Source: Mycolicibacterium rufum (GTDB lineage Bacteria > Actinomycetota > Actinomycetes > Mycobacteriales > Mycobacteriaceae). Taken from it: a stretch of DNA of 64,000 bases. The DNA is taken from contig NZ_CP092427.2 of the NCBI RefSeq assembly GCF_022374875.2, forward strand, positions 310,001 through 374,000, written 5' to 3'. This document shows, piece after piece, positions 52,004 through 60,161 of the stretch. Under the pieces are notes generated by a model. That model saw only the letters and a program-made list of their open reading frames with translations. It had not been told where the DNA came from and did no database searches. Position numbers and translations under genes: made by a program. Each line of letters begins with the position of its first letter. Position 1 is the first letter of the stretch.

Positions 52004-53723
52004 GCATGAGTTCGCGGTCTGGGCGCCGAAACCCGAGACCGTGCGACTGGACGTCGAGGGCACGCTGCACCCGATGGAACGCGCCGGGGACGGGTGGTGG
52101 CGCGCGGTCGTGGACGCGGCACCGGATGCGCGCTACGGGTTCGTCCTCGACGACAACCCCAAGGTGCTGCCCGATCCCCGCTCCCCGCGCCAGCCCGACG
52201 GCGTGCACGAACGGTCACAGTTGTGGCAGCCGGCGGCGGACGCCTGGTCGGACGCCGACTGGCAGGGCCGCTCCATCGAGGGCGCGGTGATCTACGAGTT
52301 GCACATCGGCACCTTCACCCCCGCAGGCACTTTCGACGCCGCGATCGACAAGCTCGACTATCTGGTCGACCTCGGGGTCGACTTCGTGGAGGTGATGCCG
52401 GTCAACGCGTTCGGCGGCACGCACGGCTGGGGCTATGACGGTGTGCTCTGGTACGCCGTGCACGAGCCGTACGGCGGCCCCGACGCACTGATTCGGCTGA
52501 TCGACGCCTGCCACCGCCGCGGCCTCGGGGTGCTGATCGACGCCGTCTTCAACCACCTGGGCCCGTCGGGGAACTACCTGCCCGAATTCGGCCCGTACCT
52601 GTCCTCGGGTTCGAATCCGTGGGGCGAGTCAATCAACATCGCCGACGCCGGCGCTGACCAGGTGCGGCGCTACATCCTGGACTGCGCGTTGCGCTGGATG
52701 CGCGACTTCCACGCCGACGGCCTTCGCCTGGACGCCGTGCACGCACTCGTCGACACCACCGCGATTCACATCCTCGAAGAGATGTCGGCCGAAACCGAGG
52801 CGCTGGCAGGCGAACTCGGACATCCGCTGTCGCTGGTCGCGGAGAGCGACATGAACGACCCGCGGTTGATCACCCCTCGGGATCAGGGTGGCCTCGGGAT
52901 GACCGCGCAGTGGGACGACGACATCCACCACGCGATCCACACCGCGGTGTCGGGGGAACGGCAGGGCTACTACGGCGATTTCGGCACGCTCGAGGCGCTG
53001 GCCCAGACGCTGCGGCACGGCTACTTCCACGCGGGCACGTTCTCGTCGTTCCGTCAGCGCCGCCACGGCCGGCCGCTGGACACCGCCACGATTCCCGCGA
53101 CACGTCTGCTGGCCTACACGCTGACCCACGACCAGGTGGGCAACCGCGCCATCGGGGACCGGCCGTCGCAGAACCTGACCACCGGCCAGCTCGCCATCAA
53201 GGCGGCACTGGCCCTGGGATCGCCCTACACCGCCATGCTTTTCATGGGCGAGGAGTGGGCGTCGTCGTCACCGTTCCAGTTCTTCAGCAGTCATCCCGAG
53301 CCGGAACTGGCCCGGGCCACCGCTGAGGGCCGCAAGAAGGAGTTCGCCGACCACGGCTGGGATGCCGACGAGATCCCCGATCCACAGGATCCCGCGACCT
53401 TCGAGCGGTCGAAACTGAAGTGGGACGAGGTCGACGAGGGCGAACACGGCCGGCTGCGGGCCTTCTACCAGGGCCTGATCGCGCTGCGCCGGTCCGAGCC
53501 GGACCTCGCCGACCCATGGCTGGACCATCTGCGGATCGACTACGACGAGGATGCCCGCTGGTTCGTGATGCGCCGCGGCGGTTTCGCGATCGCGTGCAAT
53601 CTCAGCGAGCGGGACGTCGACGTGCCGGTGACCGGCGAGCCGGCGCTGTCCTGGGGCGAGCCGCGCGGCGGCGCCGAGTCGACCACGCTGGGCGGGCATT
53701 CTGTCACGGTGCTGAGGGTCTGA
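51996..53723 (+). CDS. treZ: Maltooligosyl trehalose trehalohydrolase TreZ
   Basis: A 575-residue GH13 enzyme releasing trehalose from maltooligosyl trehalose. An N-terminal beta domain (EFAVWAPKPETVRLDVEG) precedes the barrel with YELHIGTFTPAGTFDAAI. Catalytic residues lie in HADGLRLDAVHALVD (Asp, near 245), SLVAESDMNDPR (Glu, near 281) and THDQVGNRAIGDR (Asp, near 378). The ATG at 51996 (MPEHEFAVW) matches the usual start; a GTG at 51990 is an alternative. Last gene of the trehalose operon. Confidence 0.96.
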   Translation: MPEHEFAVWAPKPETVRLDVEGTLHPMERAGDGWWRAVVDAAPDARYGFVLDDNPKVLPDPRSPRQPDGVHERSQLWQPAADAWSDADWQGRSIEGAVIYELHIGTFTPAGTFDAAIDKLDYLVDLGVDFVEVMPVNAFGGTHGWGYDGVLWYAVHEPYGGPDALIRLIDACHRRGLGVLIDAVFNHLGPSGNYLPEFGPYLSSGSNPWGESINIADAGADQVRRYILDCALRWMRDFHADGLRLDAVHALVDTTAIHILEEMSAETEALAGELGHPLSLVAESDMNDPRLITPRDQGGLGMTAQWDDDIHHAIHTAVSGERQGYYGDFGTLEALAQTLRHGYFHAGTFSSFRQRRHGRPLDTATIPATRLLAYTLTHDQVGNRAIGDRPSQNLTTGQLAIKAALALGSPYTAMLFMGEEWASSSPFQFFSSHPEPELARATAEGRKKEFADHGWDADEIPDPQDPATFERSKLKWDEVDEGEHGRLRAFYQGLIALRRSEPDLADPWLDHLRIDYDEDARWFVMRRGGFAIACNLSERDVDVPVTGEPALSWGEPRGGAESTTLGGHSVTVLRV

Positions 53724-53798
53724 CGTCGGTCATCCCCAGGCGGCAGGCCTGTGGATGGACGACTACTCCGGTGACACCGCCGGGTCGATGATGTCGGC

Positions 53799-54227
53799 AT
53801 GAAACACACTGAGCTGACGGCGATCCCGGCGATCGAGACGGCAACAGACCCCATTCTGTCGGAGGCGGATCTGCGGCAGCGCTGGCGGGCATTGATGGGT
53901 CCGCTCGGTTTCGGCGAACGGCTGCTGCGCTTCGTGCTCGTCGGACCGGACCGGCGCCTCCTCAAGATGCTCAGCGACGTCGAGATCGCGGCCGCCCCGG
54001 ACCCGGCGTTCGTCGCAGAGCTCATGGCGGCCCTCTCGGACTTCCTCACCAGCTTCGAGCCCGGGACGACTGTGGCGTTCTGCCTGACCCGGCCGGGCAT
54101 CGGCGGCGTGTCGACAATCGATCGGCGCTGGGCCTCGCTGATCACCGACTGCGCCACGGACTTCGAGGTGCCCGTCGAGCCGTTCTTCCGCGCGAACGAC
54201 GAAGCGCTGGTGCTCGTCGCCGCGTGA
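53799..54227 (+). CDS. Hypothetical protein
   Basis: A 142-residue soluble protein, not recognised. It contains LRQRWRALMGPLGFGERLLRF (about 25-45), a predicted helical part, and later TTVAFCLTRPGIGGVSTIDRRW (about 89-110). No signal or membrane segment is seen. It starts 75 nt after treZ, and its TGA directly abuts the convergent ilvA stop without overlap. The conserved-looking RPGIGG and AND motifs could help a profile search. Confidence 0.7.
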   Translation: MKHTELTAIPAIETATDPILSEADLRQRWRALMGPLGFGERLLRFVLVGPDRRLLKMLSDVEIAAAPDPAFVAELMAALSDFLTSFEPGTTVAFCLTRPGIGGVSTIDRRWASLITDCATDFEVPVEPFFRANDEALVLVAA

Positions 54228-55517
54228 CTACGTCAGGTAGCGGTAGGTCGGCGAGCCCGGCTCGAGCAACTCGACGTGGCACTCCGAGGTCTGCATCCGG
54301 GCGAGCAGGCCGTCGAGGTCCGAGGCCGATCCCATCTCGATGCCGACGAGCGCCTCACCGGTCTCCCGGTTGTTGCGCTTGACGTACTCGAACAGCGTGA
54401 TGTCGTCGTTGGGTCCGAGCACTTCGTCGAGGAACCGGCGCAGGGCGCCGGGCTCCTGCGGGAAGTCGACCAGGAAGTAGTGCTTCAGGCCCAGGTGCAC
54501 CAGTGACCGCTCCAGCACCTCGCCGTAGCGGGACACGTCGTTGTTGCCGCCGGAGATCAGGCAGACGACGGTGGAGCCGGGCTCGATGTCGGCGTCGAGC
54601 AGCGCCGCCACCGACAGCGCGCCTGCGGGCTCGGCGATGATGCCCTCGTTCTGGTACAGGTCGAGCATCGCGGTGCACACCGCGCCCTCGTCCACCGTGG
54701 TGATCGACACCATGTCCCCCGCCGCGGACAGCGCCGCGAACGGCAGCGTGCCGACCCGGGCGACCGCGGCGCCGTCGACGAACTGGTCGACCTCGGTCAG
54801 CGTCACGGGCTCCCCGGTGGCCAGGGCGGCGACCAGGGCCGCGGCGCCCGCGGGTTCCACCCCGAGCACCGACGTGGTGGCCGTGCGCTCGGCGAGATAG
54901 GTGGTGACACCGCTGATGCAGCCGCCACCGCCGACCGGGACGACGACCAGGTCGGGTTCGGCGCCGAGCTGGGTGAGGATCTCGACGGCGATCGTGCCCT
55001 GCCCGGCCATCGTGCGCAGATCGTCATAGGGCGGGACCAGCGTGGCGCCGGTGCGCGCGACGTCCTCGCGCGCGGCCTCGGCGGCCAGGTCGTAGGTCTT
55101 GCCGCCGACGATGAGCTCGATGAACTCCCCGCCGTGGTAGCGGATCCGGTCGCGCTTCTGCTTCGGGGTCTTGGCCGGCACGTAGACCCGGCCGCGCACG
55201 CCCATGGAGCGGCAGGCCAGCGCGAAGCCCTGAGCGTGATTGCCCGCCGACGAGCACACCACACCGGCCGCCTTTTCCTCCGGCGTCAGCTGCATCAGCA
55301 GGTTGTAGGCACCACGCAGCTTGTACGAGCGCACGGCCTGCAGATCCTCGCGCTTCAGGTAGACCTGCGCGCCGGTGAGCGCCGAGAGCCGGTCGCTGAA
55401 CTGCAGTGGCGTCTTCGACACCACCCCCGAAATTCGCCGAGCGGCCTCGTCGATGTCCGCGGCACGCAGCGGCGCAGCAGGATCGATTCTCAGGCTCTGG
55501 CTCAGCTCGGTGGACAC
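54228..55517 (-). CDS. ilvA: Threonine dehydratase (biosynthetic type)
   Basis: A 429-residue PLP enzyme deaminating threonine to 2-oxobutyrate, entry to isoleucine synthesis. The PLP lysine is in VRSYKLRGAYN (about 62-72), followed by CSSAGNHAQGFA and VPVGGGGCISG. The C-terminal ACT-like domain (about 340-429) has FLVDFPQEPGALRRFLDEVLGPNDDIT; it is a single regulatory domain, the short form. The GTG at 55517 (MSTELSQ) gives the usual length; an ATG at 55526 adds three residues. The open frame further upstream has no family similarity. Confidence 0.95.
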   Translation of the reverse strand: MSTELSQSLRIDPAAPLRAADIDEAARRISGVVSKTPLQFSDRLSALTGAQVYLKREDLQAVRSYKLRGAYNLLMQLTPEEKAAGVVCSSAGNHAQGFALACRSMGVRGRVYVPAKTPKQKRDRIRYHGGEFIELIVGGKTYDLAAEAAREDVARTGATLVPPYDDLRTMAGQGTIAVEILTQLGAEPDLVVVPVGGGGCISGVTTYLAERTATTSVLGVEPAGAAALVAALATGEPVTLTEVDQFVDGAAVARVGTLPFAALSAAGDMVSITTVDEGAVCTAMLDLYQNEGIIAEPAGALSVAALLDADIEPGSTVVCLISGGNNDVSRYGEVLERSLVHLGLKHYFLVDFPQEPGALRRFLDEVLGPNDDITLFEYVKRNNRETGEALVGIEMGSASDLDGLLARMQTSECHVELLEPGSPTYRYLT

Positions 55518-55683
55518 GCCGACCATGGTGCCACTGGACCCCGCCCCAGCGGAAATGCGTTCAGCCCCGTGACGTCCACATATGAGGGATTCCCGGCCAG
55601 AAGAAGGCGGCGCCGGCTCACCGCGCGGAGCCAGCATGGAGGCATCGATATTCGTCAGCCACCACGCAGAAAGGGCTCGGATC

Positions 55684-56322
55684 ATGTCAGAAATCACCGC
55701 CGGATTGGAGGTTCCCGGCACCGAGGCGGTCGCCGAGGCGACGCGCTGGGTCAGGGAGACGACCAGTCCCTTGGTCTACCACCACTCCCGCCGGGTGTAC
55801 TTCTTCGGCCGGATGCACGCCGAGATACTCGGGTTGGACCCGAATCCCGAGCTGCTCTACCTCGCGGCTCTCTTCCACGACACCGGCCTGGCGACGCCGT
55901 ACTCCGATCAGGAGCAGCGGTTCGAGGTCGACGGCGCCGACCACGCACGCCGGTTCCTGCTCGACCACGGGTTCACGGTCAGCGACGCCGACACCGTGTG
56001 GACGGCGATCGCTCTGCACACGACACCCGGCATCCCGGACCGGATGGGCCCTGAGATCGCGGCCAACTATCTCGGCGTGCTCACCGACGTGATCGGTGTG
56101 GGGCTGGACCGCCTCGACCCTGGGCGCGTGCAGGGCGTCCTCGCCGCCCACCCGCGCGGTGACTTCAAGAACGCCTTCCTCAGCGCGTACTTCGACGGCA
56201 TCAAGAACCGGCCGGAAACGACGAACGGGACCGTGAACTCCGACGTGCTCGAGCACTTCCTGCCCGACTTCCGGCGCACGACCATGGTCGAGCGCGTGCT
56301 CGGCTCCGGTTGGCCGAGCTAG
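55684..56322 (+). CDS. HD-domain protein (cyanamide hydratase-like)
   Basis: A 212-residue HD-superfamily protein. Metal ligands are visible as His in PLVYHHSRRVYFFG (about 36-49), the HD pair in LAALFHDTGLATPY (about 63-76), and later His in VDGADHARRFL and ALHTTPGIP. The spacing resembles cyanamide hydratase-like HD proteins, but the substrate cannot be told. The ATG at 55684 follows AGAAAGGG. A 166-nt gap separates it from divergent ilvA. The oxidoreductase gene follows after 17 nt. Confidence 0.83.
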   Translation: MSEITAGLEVPGTEAVAEATRWVRETTSPLVYHHSRRVYFFGRMHAEILGLDPNPELLYLAALFHDTGLATPYSDQEQRFEVDGADHARRFLLDHGFTVSDADTVWTAIALHTTPGIPDRMGPEIAANYLGVLTDVIGVGLDRLDPGRVQGVLAAHPRGDFKNAFLSAYFDGIKNRPETTNGTVNSDVLEHFLPDFRRTTMVERVLGSGWPS

Positions 56323-56339
56323 GCGCGAGGAGAACTGAC

Positions 56340-57275
56340 ATGGAAGCCATCACCGTTCAGGACCGCGACGCCGGTGTCGACGGACTCACGTTCACGCAGG
56401 TCCCGTACCCGCACGCCGCCGAGAACGACGTCATCGTGCGTGTGCATGCCGCCGGCTTCACGCCCGGCGAACTCGACTGGCCGGCCACCTGGACCGACAG
56501 GGCGGGGCGGGACCGCACGCCGTCGGTTCCCGGCCACGAGTTGTCCGGTGTCGTCGCCGAACTGGGTTTCGGCACCACAGGGCTGTCCGTCGGTCAACGC
56601 GTGTTCGGTCTCGCCGACTGGGCGCGTGACGGCACGCTCGCCGAGTATGTAGCCGTCGAAGCACGCAACCTCGCCCCTCTGCCCGCCGACATCGACCACG
56701 CCGTGGCCGCGGCAGTGCCCATCTCCGGTTTGACCGCCTGGCAGGGACTGTTCGTCCACGCCCGACTCGAAGCCGGCCAGACCGTGCTGGTGCACGGCGC
56801 CGCCGGCGGCGTCGGCTCCATCGCCGTGCAACTCGCCCGCGAGGCGGGGGCCCGCGTCATCGGCACCGGCCGGGCAAAGGACCGGTCCGTCGTCCTCGAC
56901 CTGGGCGTCCACGAGTTCGCGGACATCGCCGCCGATCCGTGGGACACGCCGCACACGGCCGACGTGGTCCTCGACGTCATCGGCGGGGACATCGGCGAGC
57001 GATCGCGGGCGGCGCTTCGGCCCGGTGGCATCCTGGTCACCATCGCGGCACCCCCGAGCGCGCAGCCCGAGAACGGTCGCGCCCTGTTCTTCGTCGTCGA
57101 ACCCGACCGTGCGCAGCTCGCCGCACTGGCGCAACGGGTCCGCGAGGGGCGGCTGAAGATCCTGGTGGGCCAGATCCGGCCGCTCGCCGAGGCCGCCGAC
57201 GCTTTCACAGGACCGCGGCGCGCGCCGGGCAAGACGATCATCAGCGTCACCGACGAGACAGGAGCACGGCCGTGA
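56340..57275 (+). CDS. Quinone oxidoreductase-like NADP-dependent enzyme (MDR family)
   Basis: A 311-residue zinc-less medium-chain dehydrogenase. The N-terminal GroES-like domain includes HAAGFTPGELDWP and PSVPGHELSGVV. The NADPH fold is VLVHGAAGGVGSIAVQLA (about 148-165), with GTGRAKDRS after it, where the Arg fits NADPH preference. No structural zinc cysteines are seen. The substrate is unknown. AGGAGA lies 6 nt before the ATG at 56340. The stop overlaps the cupin gene (GTGA). Confidence 0.88.
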   Translation: MEAITVQDRDAGVDGLTFTQVPYPHAAENDVIVRVHAAGFTPGELDWPATWTDRAGRDRTPSVPGHELSGVVAELGFGTTGLSVGQRVFGLADWARDGTLAEYVAVEARNLAPLPADIDHAVAAAVPISGLTAWQGLFVHARLEAGQTVLVHGAAGGVGSIAVQLAREAGARVIGTGRAKDRSVVLDLGVHEFADIAADPWDTPHTADVVLDVIGGDIGERSRAALRPGGILVTIAAPPSAQPENGRALFFVVEPDRAQLAALAQRVREGRLKILVGQIRPLAEAADAFTGPRRAPGKTIISVTDETGARP

Positions 57276-57703
57276 TCCGCCCCCGCGTCGTCGCGTTGCT
57301 CACCGCGTCGGCCGTCACACTCGCCACCAGCTGCAGCGGGCCGGCAGGCGCCGAACCGGATCCACCCGCCGAGACGCTGACCCCGCTCTTCTCGCAGGTC
57401 CTCCCGAGCGTGCCCGGGCAGTCGCTGACGTCAGCCGTGGTGACGTTCCCGCCGGGAGCGCGCGCGGTACCCCACCGCCACGGTGACGCGTTCGTCTACG
57501 CGTACGTCCTCGACGGATCGGTGCGCAGCCAACTCGACGGCCAGCCCGCGCACACCTACCGTCGCGGCGAGAACTGGTCGGAGCCTCCGGGCGCTCACCA
57601 CGTGCTGACCGACAACACCAGTGGGTCCGAGGAGGCCCGGTTGCTCGTCGTGTTCATCGCACCCACCGGGGCGGCGCTCAAGACCGATGATCCTGGCCAC
57701 TGA
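57272..57703 (+). CDS. Exported cupin-domain protein (possible lipoprotein)
   Basis: A 143-residue protein. The N-terminus is a signal sequence (RPRVVALLTASAVTLATSC), with a cysteine near position 21 in a weak lipobox (ATSC). The rest is one cupin: PPGARAVPHRHGDAFVYAYVLDG (first motif, His-x-His) and SEPPGAHHVLTDN (second motif, His). Metal binding is likely and the substrate unknown. The GTG start overlaps the oxidoreductase stop, suggesting coupled expression. The 3' end overlaps the convergent GlxA-type regulator by 26 nt. Confidence 0.83.
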   Translation: MIRPRVVALLTASAVTLATSCSGPAGAEPDPPAETLTPLFSQVLPSVPGQSLTSAVVTFPPGARAVPHRHGDAFVYAYVLDGSVRSQLDGQPAHTYRRGENWSEPPGAHHVLTDNTSGSEEARLLVVFIAPTGAALKTDDPGH

Positions 57704-58658
57704 CTCGCTGCGCCGTGCTGAAGCGCCGCCGGTAGGCCGTCGGGCTCAGGCCCATCTCGCGGGCGAACACGCGGCGCATGCTCTCGTAGCTCGGGAAGCC
57801 GGCGCCGGTCGCGGCCTGGGTCGCCGTGTGGCCCCGGTCCAGGAGCGCTCTGGCCAGGTCGAAGCGGATGCCCTCCACATAGCGGGCCGGCGTGGTGGAC
57901 AACTCCTCGCGGAACATCCGGGTCAGATGGCGCGTGCTGACGTGCAGGTGATCAGCGAGTGCGCGCAGGGAATGGTCGCCCGACGGGTTGTCGGTGACCA
58001 GGTCGGTGATCGTCCGCAGGGCAGGCGACTGTGGGGGCGGCACCTGCAGCGGCGCGGAGAACTGCGACTGACCACCCGAACGCTGCATGTAGACCACCAG
58101 CAGCCGGGCCACCTCCCGGGTGAGGTCGACTCCGTGGTCCTCCTCGAGGAGCGCCAGCGCCAGGTCGATGCCCGAGGTCACGCCCGCCGAGGTGTAGATG
58201 CGCCCGTCCCGCACGTAGATCGCGTCCGGTTCGACCCGGCACGTCGGGTACTGCGCCGCGAGCTTTCCGGCGACTCTCCAGTGGGTCGTCGCACGCTTGC
58301 CATCGAGCAAACCGGCCGCGGCCAGCAGAAAGGCCCCGGTGCAGATCGACACGATGCGGCGGGCACGGGCGGCCGGGAGTCGCGTCGCATCGGCCAGCTC
58401 CGCAGGCACCCGCTCGCTCGGATATCGGTCGGCGCCCGGCACCAGATAGATGTCCGGCTCGCGCACGTCGGACACCGCCGCATCGACGGCCACCCGGATG
58501 CCCTGATTCGACGTGACGTCGGAGCCGGCAGGTGAGACCAGCTTCATGTCGTAGCGCCCGCCGAGACGCGTCGCCTCGGTGAACACCTCACCCGGCCCGG
58601 CCACGTCGAGGAGGCTGACGCCGTCGTAGACGAGGATGGCGACGGTGCGCACGGACAT
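57678..58658 (-). CDS. GlxA-family transcriptional regulator (DJ-1/PfpI plus AraC HTH)
   Basis: A 326-residue regulator. The N-terminal DJ-1/PfpI-like domain (about 4-165) has VYDGVSLLDVAGPGEVF and SICTGAFLLAAAGLLDGKRATTHW, the Cys elbow followed by TTHW typical of GlxA proteins. The C-terminal double AraC HTH (about 222-315) has LADHLHVSTRHLTRMFREEL and TATQAATGAGFPSYESMRRVF. Ligand unknown; likely control of the neighbouring oxidoreductase set or itself. The ATG at 58658 is preferred; a GTG 3 nt upstream is possible. A palindrome lies in the divergent gap. Confidence 0.9.
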   Translation of the reverse strand: MSVRTVAILVYDGVSLLDVAGPGEVFTEATRLGGRYDMKLVSPAGSDVTSNQGIRVAVDAAVSDVREPDIYLVPGADRYPSERVPAELADATRLPAARARRIVSICTGAFLLAAAGLLDGKRATTHWRVAGKLAAQYPTCRVEPDAIYVRDGRIYTSAGVTSGIDLALALLEEDHGVDLTREVARLLVVYMQRSGGQSQFSAPLQVPPPQSPALRTITDLVTDNPSGDHSLRALADHLHVSTRHLTRMFREELSTTPARYVEGIRFDLARALLDRGHTATQAATGAGFPSYESMRRVFAREMGLSPTAYRRRFSTAQRVSGQDHRS

Positions 58659-58695
58659 CACCCGATTATCGGCGCACGGCCAGACGAGATCGGGG

Positions 58696-58711
58696 TTTCG
58701 GGTGGCCGAAA
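58696..58711. promoter_or_regulatory. Inverted repeat between the GlxA-type gene and the small membrane gene
   Basis: TTTCGG-GTGG-CCGAAA, a perfect 6-bp inverted repeat in the 80-nt divergent gap, 38 nt before the regulator start. Possible operator of the regulator. Confidence 0.4.
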
Positions 58712-58738
58712 ACTCTTCTACGGGCTATCGTGGACCAC

Positions 58739-58969
58739 GTGACGACCGCACAGGAATTCGGCGACGCCGTGACCCGCGCGCCGGGGACCGTGTCCATCGC
58801 CGGCGTGCCGTGGCCCACCTACAAGGTGGTCGCCCTGATGCTCGGTCTGATCGTGTTCGCGGTGATCGCCCTGACCACGTCGACGGCCGCGACAGCCGTG
58901 CTGAGCGGTGCCACGGTGGCCGCGATCGTGTGGCTCACCGCCGCGGTTCTGGGCGCGCCGAAGAGCTGA
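58739..58969 (+). CDS. Small two-helix membrane protein
   Basis: A 76-residue protein with two hydrophobic segments (about 28-47 and 49-70) and a short cytoplasmic N-terminus. No family recognised. The GTG at 58739 was chosen because TATCGT (58726-58731) lies 7 nt upstream, as for a leaderless gene; an in-frame GTG at 58730 would add three residues. The last 35 nt overlap the convergent MFS gene. Confidence 0.7.
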   Translation: MTTAQEFGDAVTRAPGTVSIAGVPWPTYKVVALMLGLIVFAVIALTTSTAATAVLSGATVAAIVWLTAAVLGAPKS

Positions 58970-60161
58970 GCGCCTGACGCCGCACCAGCGGTAACGCCGC
59001 CAGCGCCAGCGCCTGCACCCCGATCACCACACCGATGAGCAGCGGCACCGAGCGTTCGTACAGGTACCCGGTCAGCGCTCCACCCCCGGCGGCCGCCGCC
59101 CCGAGTGCCGCGGCGTACACGCCGTAGGCGGTGGCGCGTCGCCCCGGCTCCACCAGATCGGCCACGACGGCCCGCAGCGTCGATTCCTGCACGCCGACGG
59201 CCGCGCCCCACACCAATGCCCCCACGATGACCGGCGCGAGGTGAGCGCTGAACGCGAACACCGGCACCAGCGCGGCCAGCACCGGCAACGCGGCCAGCAC
59301 CACCGCACCGCGGCGGTCGTAGATCCACCCGGTGGCCAGCGCGGCGAGCGCATCGGCGACCATCGCCGCGGCGTAGATCAGCGGCACCGCCGCGACCGGC
59401 ACCAGACCGCGCTGCACTTGGTGGAACGACAGCACCCCGAACGTGGTGAACCCGGCCATCGTCACCGCCGAGAAACCCGCGTAGGTCCAGAACGGTCGCG
59501 GCAGGGACCGCAGCACCGATGGCGGCGTGCCCGGCCCCGGCGGCGGCCGCTCGGCGACCTCGTAGCGGGACGGTTCCGGAACCCGGCTGCGCAACCAGGC
59601 GAGCAGCCCCAGCACGCCTACACCGGGAATCACCAGCAGCGCGAACGTCGGGCCGAAATCACCGCCGAACACCACGAGCATCGCGGCGACCGCCAGCGGC
59701 CCCGCCACCGCTCCGATCTGATCCATCGCCTCGTGTACCGCGAATCCCCGGCCCCGGCCGGTGACCGCGGTCGCGTGGGAGAGCAGCGTGTCCTTGGCCG
59801 GGCTGCGCACGGCCTTGCCGACGCGCTCGGCGATGATCAGGGCGGCGGCCGCCCACAGCACCCCGACCACGCCGAGCAGGGGCACCGAAACGACGGTCAG
59901 CGCGTAGCCCACGATGGTCCACGTCCAGAACCGGCCGGTCCGGTCGGCCAGCGGACCGGACACGATCCGCAACAGCAGCGCCGCTGCCTCACCGACCCCG
60001 GTGACGACGCCGACGACGACGGCCGTCGCCCCCAGCGAGGCCAGCAGCGGCCCGGTGATGGACCGGGCGCCCTCGTAGACCACGTCGGCGAGCAGGCTCA
60101 CGACGCCGAACGTCGTGACGAACCGCCAGGCGCTCAGGCCGGCACCGGCGGTGGCGCTCAC
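58935..60161 (-). CDS. MFS transporter
   Basis: A 408-residue major facilitator protein with about 12 hydrophobic segments. The loop 2-3 motif is [11 protein letters not shown] (about 67-77). [11 protein letters not shown] lies near the start, and [18 protein letters not shown] (about 113-130) in the first half is typical of a bacterial MFS subgroup of unknown substrate. The GTG at 60161 overlaps the dnaE1 stop (GTGA); the open frame further upstream is inside dnaE1. It is probably co-transcribed with dnaE1. Confidence 0.88.
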   Translation of the reverse strand: MSATAGAGLSAWRFVTTFGVVSLLADVVYEGARSITGPLLASLGATAVVVGVVTGVGEAAALLLRIVSGPLADRTGRFWTWTIVGYALTVVSVPLLGVVGVLWAAAALIIAERVGKAVRSPAKDTLLSHATAVTGRGRGFAVHEAMDQIGAVAGPLAVAAMLVVFGGDFGPTFALLVIPGVGVLGLLAWLRSRVPEPSRYEVAERPPPGPGTPPSVLRSLPRPFWTYAGFSAVTMAGFTTFGVLSFHQVQRGLVPVAAVPLIYAAAMVADALAALATGWIYDRRGAVVLAALPVLAALVPVFAFSAHLAPVIVGALVWGAAVGVQESTLRAVVADLVEPGRRATAYGVYAAALGAAAAGGGALTGYLYERSVPLLIGVVIGVQALALAALPLVRRQALSSSARPEPRR

